The position numbers were made by a program, and so were the translations under genes. A DNA stretch of 38,873 nucleotides, taken from the NCBI GenBank assembly GCA_045540055.1, contig JAZQGO010000012.1, positions 1 through 38,873 of the forward strand, written 5' to 3'. Positions 15,790 to 24,087 of the stretch are shown here, piece by piece. The number at the start of each line of letters is the position of its first letter. Position 1 is the stretch's first letter. The notes under the pieces were generated by a model. That model ran no database searches. It had not been told where the DNA came from and saw only the letters and a list, made by a program, of their open reading frames with translations. Source of the DNA: SIG565 sp045540055. GTDB lineage: Bacteria; Bacillota; Clostridia; Oscillospirales; Acutalibacteraceae.

Positions 15790-15996
15790 ATGAAAAACGG
15801 TATTCATCCACAGTATGAAAAGACTGTAATTAAGTGTGCTTGCGGAGCTGAATTTGAAACAAGCTCAACTAAAAAAGATATACATCTTGATATCTGCTCT
15901 AAATGTCATCCGTTCTTTACAGGTAGACAGAAACTTGTAGATACAGGCGGACGTGTTGATAGATTCAACAAGCGTTTTGGTTTGCAAGACAAATAA
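15790..15996 (+). CDS. rpmE: 50S ribosomal protein L31 (zinc-binding type)
   Basis: 68 residues from ATG 15790, placed by MKNGIHPQY, the universal L31 start, and by GAAAGGGGTGA just upstream. The zinc-ligand cysteines are present: C16, C18, C36 and C39 (CAC and CSKC). It therefore belongs to the C+ form used when zinc is sufficient. The remainder, HPFFTGRQKLVDTGGRVDRF, is the conserved core. It is a single-gene unit with its own promoter and terminator. Confidence 0.98.
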   Translation: MKNGIHPQYEKTVIKCACGAEFETSSTKKDIHLDICSKCHPFFTGRQKLVDTGGRVDRFNKRFGLQDK

Positions 15997-16010
15997 TTTT
16001 TCTAAAGTAT

Positions 16011-16042
16011 ACCGTAACCGGATTGGTTGCGGTTTTCTTTAT
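16011..16042 (+). terminator. rpmE terminator
   Basis: A 9-bp stem with one G-T pair (16011-16019 with 16025-16033), a 5-base loop, then a T-rich tract. The ribosome binding site of the next gene begins only three bases later. Confidence 0.85.
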
Positions 16043-16058
16043 TTAGGTGGTGAACAGA

Positions 16059-16688
16059 TTGTTGTCATTTAAAACGGTTATGGGTGAAAATGTCGCAGAA
16101 ATTACCGAGAAGCGCTCTCGGTTTATTGCTACGGTACGCCACGTTGAAACCGAGGATGCGGCTATCGCCTTTATTGCTGAAATTAAATCTAAATATTGGG
16201 ATGCCCGTCACAACGTGTACGCTTATGTTTTGAACGATAATAATTTAGTTCGTTTTTCTGATGACGGTGAGCCACACGGCACCGCAGGCAAGCCTGTTTT
16301 AGATGTAATTGTCGGTAGGGAACTTAAAAATGTAGCGGTTGTTGTTACTCGGTATTTTGGCGGCATACTGCTCGGCACTGGTGGACTTGTACGTGCATAT
16401 TCATCGGCGGCGGCACTGGCGGTGGACTCGTCGGATTTATTCGAGATGGTTCTGTGTAGTGTTGCGCAGGTCTGCTGCGATTATTCGCAATACGATAAAC
16501 TCAAAAAATTCCTCGAGGATGCGGGTGCAGTGATTACCAACACCATTTTTGAAAATGTAATTAAAATTTCATTTTATATAAAGAGCAATGATTTTTCGGC
16601 TCTGAACAACAATCTCACTGATGCTTTCTTTGGCAATCTGTCAGCAAGGCAAATAAATTTACAATTTTTTCCTATAAAAATAAATTAA
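16059..16688 (+). CDS. YigZ/IMPACT family protein
   Basis: About 209 residues. Recognised from the IMPACT/UPF0029 core: EKRSRFIATVRHVETEDAA, YWDARHNVYAYVL, RFSDDGEPHGTAGKPVLDVI and VTRYFGGILLGTGGLVRAYS. The C-terminal DUF1949-type ferredoxin-like domain follows. The role in bacteria is unsettled; eukaryotic relatives affect translational control. The start is ambiguous: TTG at 16059 or 16062 fits the AGGTGGTGA at 16045-16053 and the usual family N-terminus, whereas GTG 16047 lies inside that site. Confidence 0.9.
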   Translation: MLSFKTVMGENVAEITEKRSRFIATVRHVETEDAAIAFIAEIKSKYWDARHNVYAYVLNDNNLVRFSDDGEPHGTAGKPVLDVIVGRELKNVAVVVTRYFGGILLGTGGLVRAYSSAAALAVDSSDLFEMVLCSVAQVCCDYSQYDKLKKFLEDAGAVITNTIFENVIKISFYIKSNDFSALNNNLTDAFFGNLSARQINLQFFPIKIN

Positions 16689-16740
16689 AAAAAGGTTTTA
16701 AGCGAATTTTGACGAATATATATGTTAAAGGGGTGATGTA

Positions 16741-17736
16741 ATGAATATAAGACAACAGTCGGAGTCATTTGAAAAGACCTTTCTGTCGGATAGAGCGACC
16801 TTAAGCTCAAACACGCTCGGACGAGCAGTTGATGAGCCTATGTGTGAGCTGAGAACCGATTTTCAAAGGGATCGTGACCGTATAATTCATTCTAAGGCAT
16901 TCAGAAGGCTTAAACACAAAACTCAGGTGTTTTTAGCGCCTGAATCTGACCATTACAGAACCCGTCTTACTCATACACTTGAGGTGGCGCAGATTGCACG
17001 TACTATCGCAAGGGCACTGCGACTTAATGAAGATTTAACCGAGGCGATAGCGCTCGGTCACGACCTTGGCCACACACCCTTTGGCCACGCAGGCGAGAGG
17101 GCACTCGAAGAGCTTGCAAGCTTTACCTTTACACATTTTGAGCAGAGTGTCAGGGTTTGTACTTCCATTGAGAAAAAGGGTAATGGTCTTAATCTCACAA
17201 AAGAGGTTTTAGACGGTATACTCTGTCATACACGTGGTCAGGATGCATTCACGCTTGAGGGTAGAATTATTCGCTTTGCCGACCATATTGCGTATATAAA
17301 TCACGATATTGATGACGCTGTGCGCGCAGGTATTATCACCGAAAACGATTTACCTAAAAGTGCTACCGATTTTCTTGGTTATACCAAAAGTGATAGAATC
17401 AACAGTATGGTAATGTCGGTGGTTAAAAACAGTACCGACGATATTGTTATGGATGACGAAACCTTTAAATATTACGATATGCTTCATTCTTATCTTTACA
17501 GATCTGTTTACCTCAATCCTCAGGCAAAAAGCGAGGAGAGCAAGGTTTTAGGCATAATTCAGGGCTTGTACGACTATTTTATGAAGCGTCCCGAAAAGCT
17601 GACCGACGAATATGCTCAAATTTGCGAAAACGAGGGCAAAGAACGCGCGGTGGTTGATTATATTTCGGGTATGACCGACCATTTTGCAATTATGACATAT
17701 TCAAATGTTTTTGTACCAAAATCTTGGAATTTCTAA
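16741..17736 (+). CDS. dgt: Deoxyguanosinetriphosphate triphosphohydrolase-like protein
   Basis: 331 residues, HD superfamily. The metal site is visible: RLTHTLEVAQIARTIAR supplies the first histidine, then ALGHDLGHTPFGHAGE gives the HD pair and following histidine, and FADHIAYINHDIDDA the last aspartate. RDRDRIIHSKAFRRLKHKTQ is the conserved N-terminal signature of dGTPase-type dNTP triphosphohydrolases, which hydrolyse dNTPs to the nucleoside and triphosphate. It has an AAAGGGGTGA ribosome binding site and lies 19 bp before dnaG, an order common in Clostridia. Confidence 0.93.
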   Translation: MNIRQQSESFEKTFLSDRATLSSNTLGRAVDEPMCELRTDFQRDRDRIIHSKAFRRLKHKTQVFLAPESDHYRTRLTHTLEVAQIARTIARALRLNEDLTEAIALGHDLGHTPFGHAGERALEELASFTFTHFEQSVRVCTSIEKKGNGLNLTKEVLDGILCHTRGQDAFTLEGRIIRFADHIAYINHDIDDAVRAGIITENDLPKSATDFLGYTKSDRINSMVMSVVKNSTDDIVMDDETFKYYDMLHSYLYRSVYLNPQAKSEESKVLGIIQGLYDYFMKRPEKLTDEYAQICENEGKERAVVDYISGMTDHFAIMTYSNVFVPKSWNF

Positions 17737-17755
17737 TATATTAGGGGGGATTTAA

Positions 17756-19534
17756 TTGGCAATACCGGAAGAAGTAATTTTAGAAATTAAATACCGCAAC
17801 GATATTGTATCTGTTATCTCTCCGTACGTATCGCTTAAGCGTGCGGGTAAAAACCTGAAGGGACTGTGTCCTTTTCATAATGAAAAAACCCCTTCATTTA
17901 CGGTTTATCCCGAAAATGGCTCGTTTTATTGCTTTGGCTGTGGTGTTGGTGGCGATATTTTTACATTTACAAAAACTATTGAAAATTTAGATTACATTGA
18001 GGCGGTAAAATTATTGGCTGAACGCTCGGGTGTAACCATTCCCGAGGACGGCTACGACAATTCAATTCAAAAGCTGAAAAAGACCATTTTAGATATCAAC
18101 CGTGAAACTGCCAGATTTTTTAACAACTATCTTATGTCGCCGCAGGGTAAATGGGGGCTTGACTATTTTATGGGTAGAGGGCTGACCATCGGCACAATTA
18201 AGCGTTTTGGTCTTGGCGCCGCACCTGACAGCTGGGACTCGCTGTTAAGACATCTTAAGTCCCTCGGCTTTTCAGAGTGGGAGATGGAGCAGGCTAATGT
18301 AATATCAAAAAGCGCCAACACCGGTAGATATTATGACCGCTTTAGAAACCGTCTTATGTTTCCGATAATCAACCTTCGCGGTAATGTAATAGCCTTTAGT
18401 GGCAGAGCGCGACCGGGTGAAGATAAATCGGCAAAGTACATAAACTCGTCCGATACTCTTGTTTATAAGAAAAGCCATAATTTGTTCGGTATAAATCTTG
18501 CCAAGAACGATTGTGCAGAAAGTATCATTCTGGTTGAAGGTAATATGGATGTAATTTCACTTCATCAGGCAGGCTTTACAAATGCCGTTGCACCTTTGGG
18601 TACGGCGTTTACCGAAGAGCAGGCACGGCTACTCAGTCGTTACACCAAAGAAATTATTGTCACGCTCGACTCGGATGCCGCAGGGCAAAAAGCGGTTATG
18701 CGTGCATTACAAACGATGAAGGACATTAACATACCCATAAGGGTGTTGGTGTTGCCCGAGTGTAAAGACCCCGACGAATTCATTAAGAAGAATGGCGCTG
18801 GTCGCTTTAAAAAACTACTTGATGGCGCCACGGGCGAAATTGAATACCGCTTACTTAAGGCGGCAGAGGGCATTGACCTTACGGGTGATGAAGGTAGGCT
18901 TAAATACCTTAATGCCGCGGCAGAACTGTTGGCGAGTGTAGACGATGGTATTGCGGTTGATATGTATGTCGGCAGGCTTTCTGAAAAATACGGTGTCAGT
19001 AAGTCGGCGCTCAGCGTAAAGATTGATGAAATCAGAAAAAAAATCATAAGGTCGGCGCAAAAAAAAGAAATCAGGGAAATCGTTTCACCTAAATTTGACC
19101 GAAACGATGTTAATCCTGAGCGAAGAAATAATGTTTCGGCGGTCGCCGCTGAGGAAAACTTTTTGGCTGTGTTGCTTCAACACCCGAATCTGTTTGAAAC
19201 TGCGTACGAGCTTTTAAAGCCTGAACAAATGGTTACAAATCTGAACAGGCGTATTTATTCCGCCTTGGCTATTGCGTTGAGCGATGGCAAGCAGTATGTT
19301 GATATTTCAATTTTTGGCGAAGAATTCAATGCTTCGGAGATGGGATATATCACAATGCTGCAAAACAGTGTAAAGGCCGAAAAAAATCAGAAAACGGTAT
19401 TAAATGACTGTGCTGCGGGTATATTAAAGCAGAGTATACTTAAATCAGGACAGCAAAATAGGGATATGACTAATGACGAATGGTTAGAACATATGCGCAA
19501 TCTCAGAGACATAAAAAAGGAGAATAGGGAATGA
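17756..19534 (+). CDS. dnaG: DNA primase
   Basis: 592 residues from TTG 17756, preceded by AGGGGGGA five bases upstream. Domains: an N-terminal zinc finger (C38, H41, C59, C62; LCPFHNEKTPSF and FYCFGCG), the catalytic core with RFRNRLMFPI, the TOPRIM domain with ILVEGNMDVISLHQAGF and the acidic VTLDSDAAGQ, and a C-terminal DnaB-binding-type helical region (from about 460). It makes RNA primers at the replication fork. Its stop overlaps the rpoD start by 4 bp, the classical macromolecular-synthesis arrangement. Confidence 0.98.
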   Translation: MAIPEEVILEIKYRNDIVSVISPYVSLKRAGKNLKGLCPFHNEKTPSFTVYPENGSFYCFGCGVGGDIFTFTKTIENLDYIEAVKLLAERSGVTIPEDGYDNSIQKLKKTILDINRETARFFNNYLMSPQGKWGLDYFMGRGLTIGTIKRFGLGAAPDSWDSLLRHLKSLGFSEWEMEQANVISKSANTGRYYDRFRNRLMFPIINLRGNVIAFSGRARPGEDKSAKYINSSDTLVYKKSHNLFGINLAKNDCAESIILVEGNMDVISLHQAGFTNAVAPLGTAFTEEQARLLSRYTKEIIVTLDSDAAGQKAVMRALQTMKDINIPIRVLVLPECKDPDEFIKKNGAGRFKKLLDGATGEIEYRLLKAAEGIDLTGDEGRLKYLNAAAELLASVDDGIAVDMYVGRLSEKYGVSKSALSVKIDEIRKKIIRSAQKKEIREIVSPKFDRNDVNPERRNNVSAVAAEENFLAVLLQHPNLFETAYELLKPEQMVTNLNRRIYSALAIALSDGKQYVDISIFGEEFNASEMGYITMLQNSVKAEKNQKTVLNDCAAGILKQSILKSGQQNRDMTNDEWLEHMRNLRDIKKENRE

Positions 19535-20601
19535 AAAAAATAATGGAAGGTTTACAAAACGACAAAAATATCGCAAAAGACGGTGAAATTGTCGAAAACG
19601 AGTTAGAGCAAATGAAAACCACCTCACTTGATGAGCTTGAAAATGCGCCCGAGGATATGGCTGAGCTTTTTGCTGAGCCGCCCCTGCTCGATTTTGACAG
19701 TGAGCCAACCGATGAAGACCTGAAGCTTGAAGAGATGGATATCGATAATATCGAAGAGGATATGAATTTCGATATGATTTCTCTTGATGACCCGGTTAAA
19801 GTTTATCTGCGTGAAATAGGTCGTGTTCCGCTACTCTCATCTGATGAAGAAATTGAACTGGCAGTTAAGATTTGCGACGGTGATGAAAACGCTAAAAAGC
19901 GTCTAACCGAAGCAAACCTTCGACTTGTTGTAAGTATTGCTAAAAAATATGTAGGCCGCGGTATGTACTTCCTTGATCTAATTCAAGAGGGTAATGTAGG
20001 TCTTATTAAAGCCGTTGATAAATTTGATTATACAAAGGGCTTTAAATTCTCTACCTACGCTACCTGGTGGATTCGTCAGGCCATCACACGTGCTATTGCC
20101 GATCAGGCGCGTACCATTAGAATTCCTGTTCATATGGTTGAAACCATCAACCGTTTAAAGAAAATTCAGAGTCAGCTTCTGCACGAGAACGGCTATGAGC
20201 CGAGTGAAGAGGTAATTGCTGAAAAGATGAACCTTTCGGTTGAGCGTGTCAGAGAGATTATGCGTGTCGCTCAGGAGCCTGTTTCAATGGAAACACCCAT
20301 TGGTCCTGAGGAGGACAGTAGATTGATGGACTTTATCCGTGATGAAGAGGCGCTTGCCCCAGATGAAGCCGCACTTAAAACCATCACTAATGAGGATATT
20401 GACAGCGTGCTCAAAACCCTGACACCAAGGGAAGAGCAGGTTATCCGTTTGCGCTTTGGTCTACACGACGGCAGATGTCACACTCTCGAAGAGGTTGGTA
20501 TGGAATTTAATGTAACCCGAGAGAGAATCAGACAAATTGAAGCCAAGGCCTTGCGCAAGCTACGTCATCCTGTCCGCAGTAATAAATTTAAGGATAGGTA
20601 G
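19531..20601 (+). CDS. rpoD: Principal RNA polymerase sigma factor (sigma-70/SigA)
   Basis: 356 residues. An acidic N-terminal extension is followed by region 1.2 (DPVKVYLREIGRVPLL), region 2 (NLRLVVSIAKKYVGRGMYFL, FDYTKGFKFSTYATWWIRQA), region 3 (RIPVHMVETINRLKK) and region 4 (LTPREEQVIRLRFGL and VTRERIRQIEAKALRKLRHP). Regions 2.4 and 4.2 are those of a housekeeping sigma factor, agreeing with the TTGACA/TATAAT promoters in this window. It is translationally coupled to dnaG. Confidence 0.98.
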   Translation: MKKIMEGLQNDKNIAKDGEIVENELEQMKTTSLDELENAPEDMAELFAEPPLLDFDSEPTDEDLKLEEMDIDNIEEDMNFDMISLDDPVKVYLREIGRVPLLSSDEEIELAVKICDGDENAKKRLTEANLRLVVSIAKKYVGRGMYFLDLIQEGNVGLIKAVDKFDYTKGFKFSTYATWWIRQAITRAIADQARTIRIPVHMVETINRLKKIQSQLLHENGYEPSEEVIAEKMNLSVERVREIMRVAQEPVSMETPIGPEEDSRLMDFIRDEEALAPDEAALKTITNEDIDSVLKTLTPREEQVIRLRFGLHDGRCHTLEEVGMEFNVTRERIRQIEAKALRKLRHPVRSNKFKDR

Positions 20602-20606
20602 TAATA

Positions 20607-20996
20607 ATGTTTTTAAACAGTGAAGCAGATTATGCTATACGAATTGTGTCCTGTCTCGCTGAAAATAATGACCGCTTAGATGCGGCGTCTATTGCTGACA
20701 GAACGGGTGTTACGCTGAGGTATTCCTTAAAAATTCTCAATAAACTTACTCAGGGCAAAATTGTTAAGTCATTTAAAGGCTCTAAAGGCGGTTATATTTT
20801 GGCCAAATCACCTGACAGTATTACCTTGCTTGAGGTTATTGAGTTAATTTGCGGACCTATCATCTTCAGCCGCTGTTCAGGTGGGACGGGAGAATGCACA
20901 CATCCGATGGGTGTATGCTATTTCAGAGATACCTTTGACGATGTCAGTAGGTATATACAGTCAAAATTAAGTAAAGTAACTTTTGAAAGGAAATAA
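20607..20996 (+). CDS. Rrf2-family transcriptional regulator, probable Fe-S sensor
   Basis: 129 residues. A winged helix with SEADYAIRIVSCLAEN and RTGVTLRYSLKILNKL, followed by the wing SKGGYILAKSP, is the Rrf2 fold. Three cysteines, C90, C97 and C104, evenly spaced by seven in RCSGGTGECTHPMGVC, match the cluster-binding region of IscR, NsrR and related sensors, so an iron-sulfur cluster is likely. It starts 5 bp after rpoD and nearly abuts the TSCPD gene, without isc, suf or nif genes nearby. Targets and signal (oxygen, NO, iron or Fe-S status) cannot be read from sequence. Confidence 0.92.
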   Translation: MFLNSEADYAIRIVSCLAENNDRLDAASIADRTGVTLRYSLKILNKLTQGKIVKSFKGSKGGYILAKSPDSITLLEVIELICGPIIFSRCSGGTGECTHPMGVCYFRDTFDDVSRYIQSKLSKVTFERK

Positions 20997-20997
20997 T

Positions 20998-21258
20998 ATG
21001 GAGTTTACATATACCCCAAAGGGTGTTTGTTCAAGAAGCATTACAGTTAAGATAAATGACGACAATACTGTTGAAGATGTTGTGTTTTTCGGCGGCTGCA
21101 ATGGTAATCTTAAAGGTATTTCAAGCCTTGTTAAAGGTATGAAGATAGAGGAAATCATAGATAGACTTGAAGGCATTACCTGTGGCTTCAAGCAAACTTC
21201 TTGTCCGGCTCAGTTGGCCGAGGCACTTAAACAAATTATTTCACAAAAGGGTGAGTAA
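20998..21258 (+). CDS. Stand-alone TSCPD-domain protein (TIGR03905 type)
   Basis: 86 residues from ATG 20998, chosen for the AAAGGA upstream; an in-frame TTG at 20983 adds five unlikely residues. It has the family pattern KGVCSRSI, VVFFGGCNGNLKGISSLVKGM, IDRLEGITCG and TSCPAQLAEAL; in most relatives the last motif reads TSCPDQL. Four conserved cysteines could bind a metal. The same domain occurs at the C-terminus of some class II ribonucleotide reductases, but here it is free-standing and its role is unknown. It lies between the Rrf2-type gene and an unknown gene. Confidence 0.92.
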   Translation: MEFTYTPKGVCSRSITVKINDDNTVEDVVFFGGCNGNLKGISSLVKGMKIEEIIDRLEGITCGFKQTSCPAQLAEALKQIISQKGE

Positions 21259-21259
21259 A

Positions 21260-21802
21260 ATGTTTGATGACAGAGATATTAAAATTGCCGGCAACAAGCC
21301 TTCACTTCAGATAAAGAATGCCAATGTAGCAAATGACACTGTGCTGACGCAGGAAAAAATTGCGGCGGCAAAAAATCTCGGAAAAAACATTGCGGTAAAA
21401 TTTTGCGAATCGGTCAATACGGCGTTTGCCGATGATAACACCGATTCACAAATGCTTATTCAAAGACAGTTTTTGCTATCCTTTACGGTTTCTGTTACCC
21501 TTGATGAATTTTGTTTTGACGATTCAGCGGCGGGTATTGCCGAAAAATGTTTTTTAGATTACCTCAAGGATAATTCGCCTGAGCTTTACAGTACCTGCAG
21601 CGATACCGGCGCATTTTCTTTCTATTATTTAGCCTACCGTAGAAAAATTGAGGTTGAAAGACGGATTGGGCAGACATTTGCTATGCTTTGCGCACACGAC
21701 GGCGACCCGATTTATCAGGAGCTTGGCGAGGTATTGTACTGTTGGTTTAGCTCGGTTGTAAAGAAAGAAATTGAAAAATCTGATTTAGGCAAAAATGTTT
21801 AA
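21260..21802 (+). CDS. Conserved-looking protein of unknown function
   Basis: 180 residues from ATG 21260, which has AGGGTGAG just upstream; the longer frame to 21167 overlaps the TSCPD gene and is rejected. I do not recognise the family. It looks soluble and largely helical, with no signal peptide or membrane segment. The N-terminal third is polar (KIAGNKPSLQIKNANVAN), followed by helices such as AAKNLGKNIAVKFCESVN and a C-terminal RRKIEVERRIGQTFAMLC. It begins one base after the TSCPD gene, so the two are probably expressed together. The stop lies 8 bp before the hairpin that contains the next gene's ribosome binding site. Confidence 0.8.
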   Translation: MFDDRDIKIAGNKPSLQIKNANVANDTVLTQEKIAAAKNLGKNIAVKFCESVNTAFADDNTDSQMLIQRQFLLSFTVSVTLDEFCFDDSAAGIAEKCFLDYLKDNSPELYSTCSDTGAFSFYYLAYRRKIEVERRIGQTFAMLCAHDGDPIYQELGEVLYCWFSSVVKKEIEKSDLGKNV

Positions 21803-21808
21803 CAAGCA

Positions 21809-21848
21809 ACCCCTTAAATGCATAAACTGTGCAGTAAGGGGTGTTTTT
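21809..21848 (+). terminator. Terminator hairpin fused to the amidase ribosome binding site
   Basis: ACCCCTTA (21809-21816) pairs with TAAGGGGT (21835-21842), with an inner TGCA/TGCA stem (21819-21822 with 21830-21833), followed by G and a five-T run (21844-21848). The AAGGGGTG ribosome binding site (21836-21843) is the 3' arm and the T run is the spacer to ATG 21849. It doubles as terminator for the unknown gene ending at 21802. Confidence 0.75.
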
Positions 21849-22589
21849 ATGCCAAGAATATATTTAAGTCCGTCAACACAGGAGTTTAATCCATATGTTA
21901 ATGGCGGTAATGAAGAGTATTATATGAATCTGATTGCCGATGCAATGATTTCGTACCTTAATGCCACAGGTATTTCATATACAAGAAATACACCCGATAT
22001 GACAGCAGCTTCGTCTATAGCCGCATCAAATTCGGGATATTATGATTTACATTTAGCGTTGCATTCAAATGCCGCGGGCGCCGCAAACTCAGGGAAGGTA
22101 AGGGGTAGTGAAGTGTATTTCTACCCAAACAGCGCAAACGGTAGGCGTGCGGCAGAAATTATTGCAAATAATCTTAAAATGATATATCCGTTACCTGATA
22201 GGGTGAGGGCGATACCTACAACATCACTGGGTGAAGTCTCTCGCACCAGAGCGCCGAGCGTGCTCATAGAGTTTGCATATCACGATAACGAAGAAGATGC
22301 TACCTGGATAAAAAACAATATTGATGCGATTGCGCAGAATGTTGTGCTATCTTTGGCAGATTACTTTGGTATTCCGTTTATGACACCATCGGGCACACGC
22401 TACGGCAGGGTTACCACAAATGGCCGAAATCTCAATATAAGAAGCTCGCCGACCATTAACTCAGCGATAATAGGCAGTATACCAAACGGAACGGTAGTCA
22501 CTGTATACTCGACAAACGGCGAATGGAGCTCAATAGACTATAACGGCATAAACGGATTTGTAAACAACAGATATTTAAGCATTTATTAA
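21849..22589 (+). CDS. N-acetylmuramoyl-L-alanine amidase with C-terminal SH3b domain
   Basis: 246 residues from ATG 21849, placed by AAGGGGTG five bases upstream; the frame extends to 21795 but that part lacks a site. An Amidase_3-type catalytic domain covers about 1-173: E22/E23 in GGNEEYY, H72 in LALHSNA and the catalytic-type E141 in VLIEFAYHDN. The usual first zinc histidine (GHGG) is not visible; the text there is LSPSTQEFNPY, seen in a Firmicute subfamily. A bacterial SH3 domain follows (about 182-246, NLNIRSSP...GFVNNRYL) and should bind cell wall. No signal peptide, so it acts in the spore, after lysis, or leaves by an unusual route. Confidence 0.87.
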   Translation: MPRIYLSPSTQEFNPYVNGGNEEYYMNLIADAMISYLNATGISYTRNTPDMTAASSIAASNSGYYDLHLALHSNAAGAANSGKVRGSEVYFYPNSANGRRAAEIIANNLKMIYPLPDRVRAIPTTSLGEVSRTRAPSVLIEFAYHDNEEDATWIKNNIDAIAQNVVLSLADYFGIPFMTPSGTRYGRVTTNGRNLNIRSSPTINSAIIGSIPNGTVVTVYSTNGEWSSIDYNGINGFVNNRYLSIY

Positions 22590-22613
22590 GCTTGTGATAT
22601 TCACAAGCTTTTT
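22588..22613 (+). terminator. Amidase gene terminator
   Basis: A 10-bp stem (22588-22597 with 22601-22610), loop TAT, T run; it overlaps the amidase stop codon. Confidence 0.9.
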
Positions 22614-22614
22614 C

Positions 22615-22643
22615 TTGTATTTTCTTAAATAATAGTATATAAT
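22615..22643 (+). promoter_or_regulatory. Promoter of the M50 protease-scp unit
   Basis: TTGTAT (22615-22620), 17 bp, TATAAT (22638-22643), directly after the amidase terminator. Confidence 0.75.
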
Positions 22644-22668
22644 GTTATTTTAGAATGGAGTGGTATTT

Positions 22669-23358
22669 TTGCTTTACGATGCAATTATAGGTCAGGCCGA
22701 TTTACTTTCGGTTGTTTTATATACACTTTCGTCTTTAATGGTAATTTTTATTACGATGCCTATTCACGAATTTGCGCATGCGTTTGTGGCTACAAGATTA
22801 GGTGACCCTACGGCGAAAAATTTTGGCAGACTGACACTCAATCCCTTCGCTCATATAGACTGGCTCGGCGCCGCATCAATTTTGTTCTTTGGCTTTGGTT
22901 GGGCGAATCCCGTACCTGTGCATATGGGTTATTTTAAAAAACCTAAAAGGGATATGGCAATTACAGCACTTGCGGGTCCCGTTTCAAATATTCTTTTAGC
23001 GTTTATTTCTTTATTGTTATTTAATCTGTTTTATTATTTAGCTGTTTATTTTCAAATATTGTTTTTATACTACATTTCGTTGATATTTGACTATATTGCT
23101 CTGATTAGTGTTACTCTTGCCGTTTTTAATTTTATTCCGTTACCGCCGCTCGACGGTTCAAAGGTTTTGGGGGCGATTTTTCCTGACAGAATTTACTATA
23201 AGTTGATGCAATACGAAAGATATGGAAGCATTATTCTTCTTTTAATAATCGTTACGGGGCTTTTAGATGGGCCTATTGGTTTTTTGACCGACTATGTAAT
23301 TTATGCTTTGAATTATGTTGCTAGTTTTCCCTTTAACTTAATATTTGGATTGGTGTAG
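22669..23358 (+). CDS. Site-2 protease family membrane metalloprotease (M50)
   Basis: 229 residues from TTG 22669, which has GGAG eight bases upstream; GTG 22660 overlaps that site. The HExxH zinc motif is HEFAH (H33, E34, H37) in a membrane helix. The second zinc-site motif is PPLDGS (D162). Several hydrophobic segments make up the rest. The small FAHIDWLGA / NPVPV pattern is that of the compact YwhC-type subfamily without a PDZ domain. Such proteases cut within membrane-embedded substrates, which are unknown here. It lies 3 bp before scpA, an order common in Firmicutes. Confidence 0.93.
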   Translation: MLYDAIIGQADLLSVVLYTLSSLMVIFITMPIHEFAHAFVATRLGDPTAKNFGRLTLNPFAHIDWLGAASILFFGFGWANPVPVHMGYFKKPKRDMAITALAGPVSNILLAFISLLLFNLFYYLAVYFQILFLYYISLIFDYIALISVTLAVFNFIPLPPLDGSKVLGAIFPDRIYYKLMQYERYGSIILLLIIVTGLLDGPIGFLTDYVIYALNYVASFPFNLIFGLV

Positions 23359-23361
23359 AAT

Positions 23362-24087
23362 ATGGAGAACAATTTTCTGTATAAGCTGGACGATTTTGAA
23401 GGTCCGCTTGACTTGCTTTTACAGCTTATCGCCAGAAACAAATTGAATATTTACGACATCAAGCTATCGGTTCTTATTGAGCAATATCTTGAGCAGATTG
23501 AAATTATGCAGCGCAACGACGCCGATATTGCAAGTGAATTTTTAGAGATGGCGTCGAGGCTTATCTATCTTAAAACGGCCAAGCTGTTGCCAAAGCATGA
23601 GGAGTATGAGCGCCTTAAGGATGAGTTCTGCGGTGAGCTTATTGAGTACCAGACCTGTCGTCAAATTGCGGCAATGCTCGGCGAGCAAACGGGCGGTTTT
23701 GATAAGTTCGTAAGGGAACAGTTGAAGGTTGAATTACCTAAAACATATGGTCTCACACACGAAAAAGAGGTCATTTTTGATGCCTACATATCGGCGGTCG
23801 GCCGTGGTCAACGCCGACTTCCGCCACCCACAACTGCGTTTACACGAATTGTGGCCAAGAAGATTGTTGCGGTATCTACAAAAATTGTGTATGTTATGCG
23901 TAATCTTTTTAAACGTGGTCCACAGAAATTAGGCAAGCTGTACTCGTCGGCAAAAAGCAGGTCAGAGCTTGTGGCAACCTTTTTGGCGGTGCTTGAGCTG
24001 TGCAAGGCGAATCGAATTTCGGTTAACGGTGACGGCGAGCAGGCTGAAATTAAACTTATAAAGGAGAGAGGCAACAATGGGATTTAA
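23362..24087 (+). CDS. scpA: Segregation and condensation protein A
   Basis: 241 residues. The start YKLDDFEGPLDLLLQLI is diagnostic of ScpA, the kleisin of the bacterial SMC complex, followed by a helical N-domain (FLEMASRLIYLKTAKLLP) that binds the SMC neck. The C-terminal winged helix, from about residue 190 (SRSELVATFLAVLELCK), binds the SMC head. It bridges SMC with ScpB in chromosome compaction and segregation. It overlaps scpB by 11 bp. The smc gene is not in this window. Confidence 0.96.
   Translation: MENNFLYKLDDFEGPLDLLLQLIARNKLNIYDIKLSVLIEQYLEQIEIMQRNDADIASEFLEMASRLIYLKTAKLLPKHEEYERLKDEFCGELIEYQTCRQIAAMLGEQTGGFDKFVREQLKVELPKTYGLTHEKEVIFDAYISAVGRGQRRLPPPTTAFTRIVAKKIVAVSTKIVYVMRNLFKRGPQKLGKLYSSAKSRSELVATFLAVLELCKANRISVNGDGEQAEIKLIKERGNNGI

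Noticed and set aside
16689..16740. Promoter of the dgt-dnaG-rpoD unit
   Set aside because: A TTGACG is present, but a -10 box at proper spacing would fall in the ribosome binding site or coding region; no convincing boxes.
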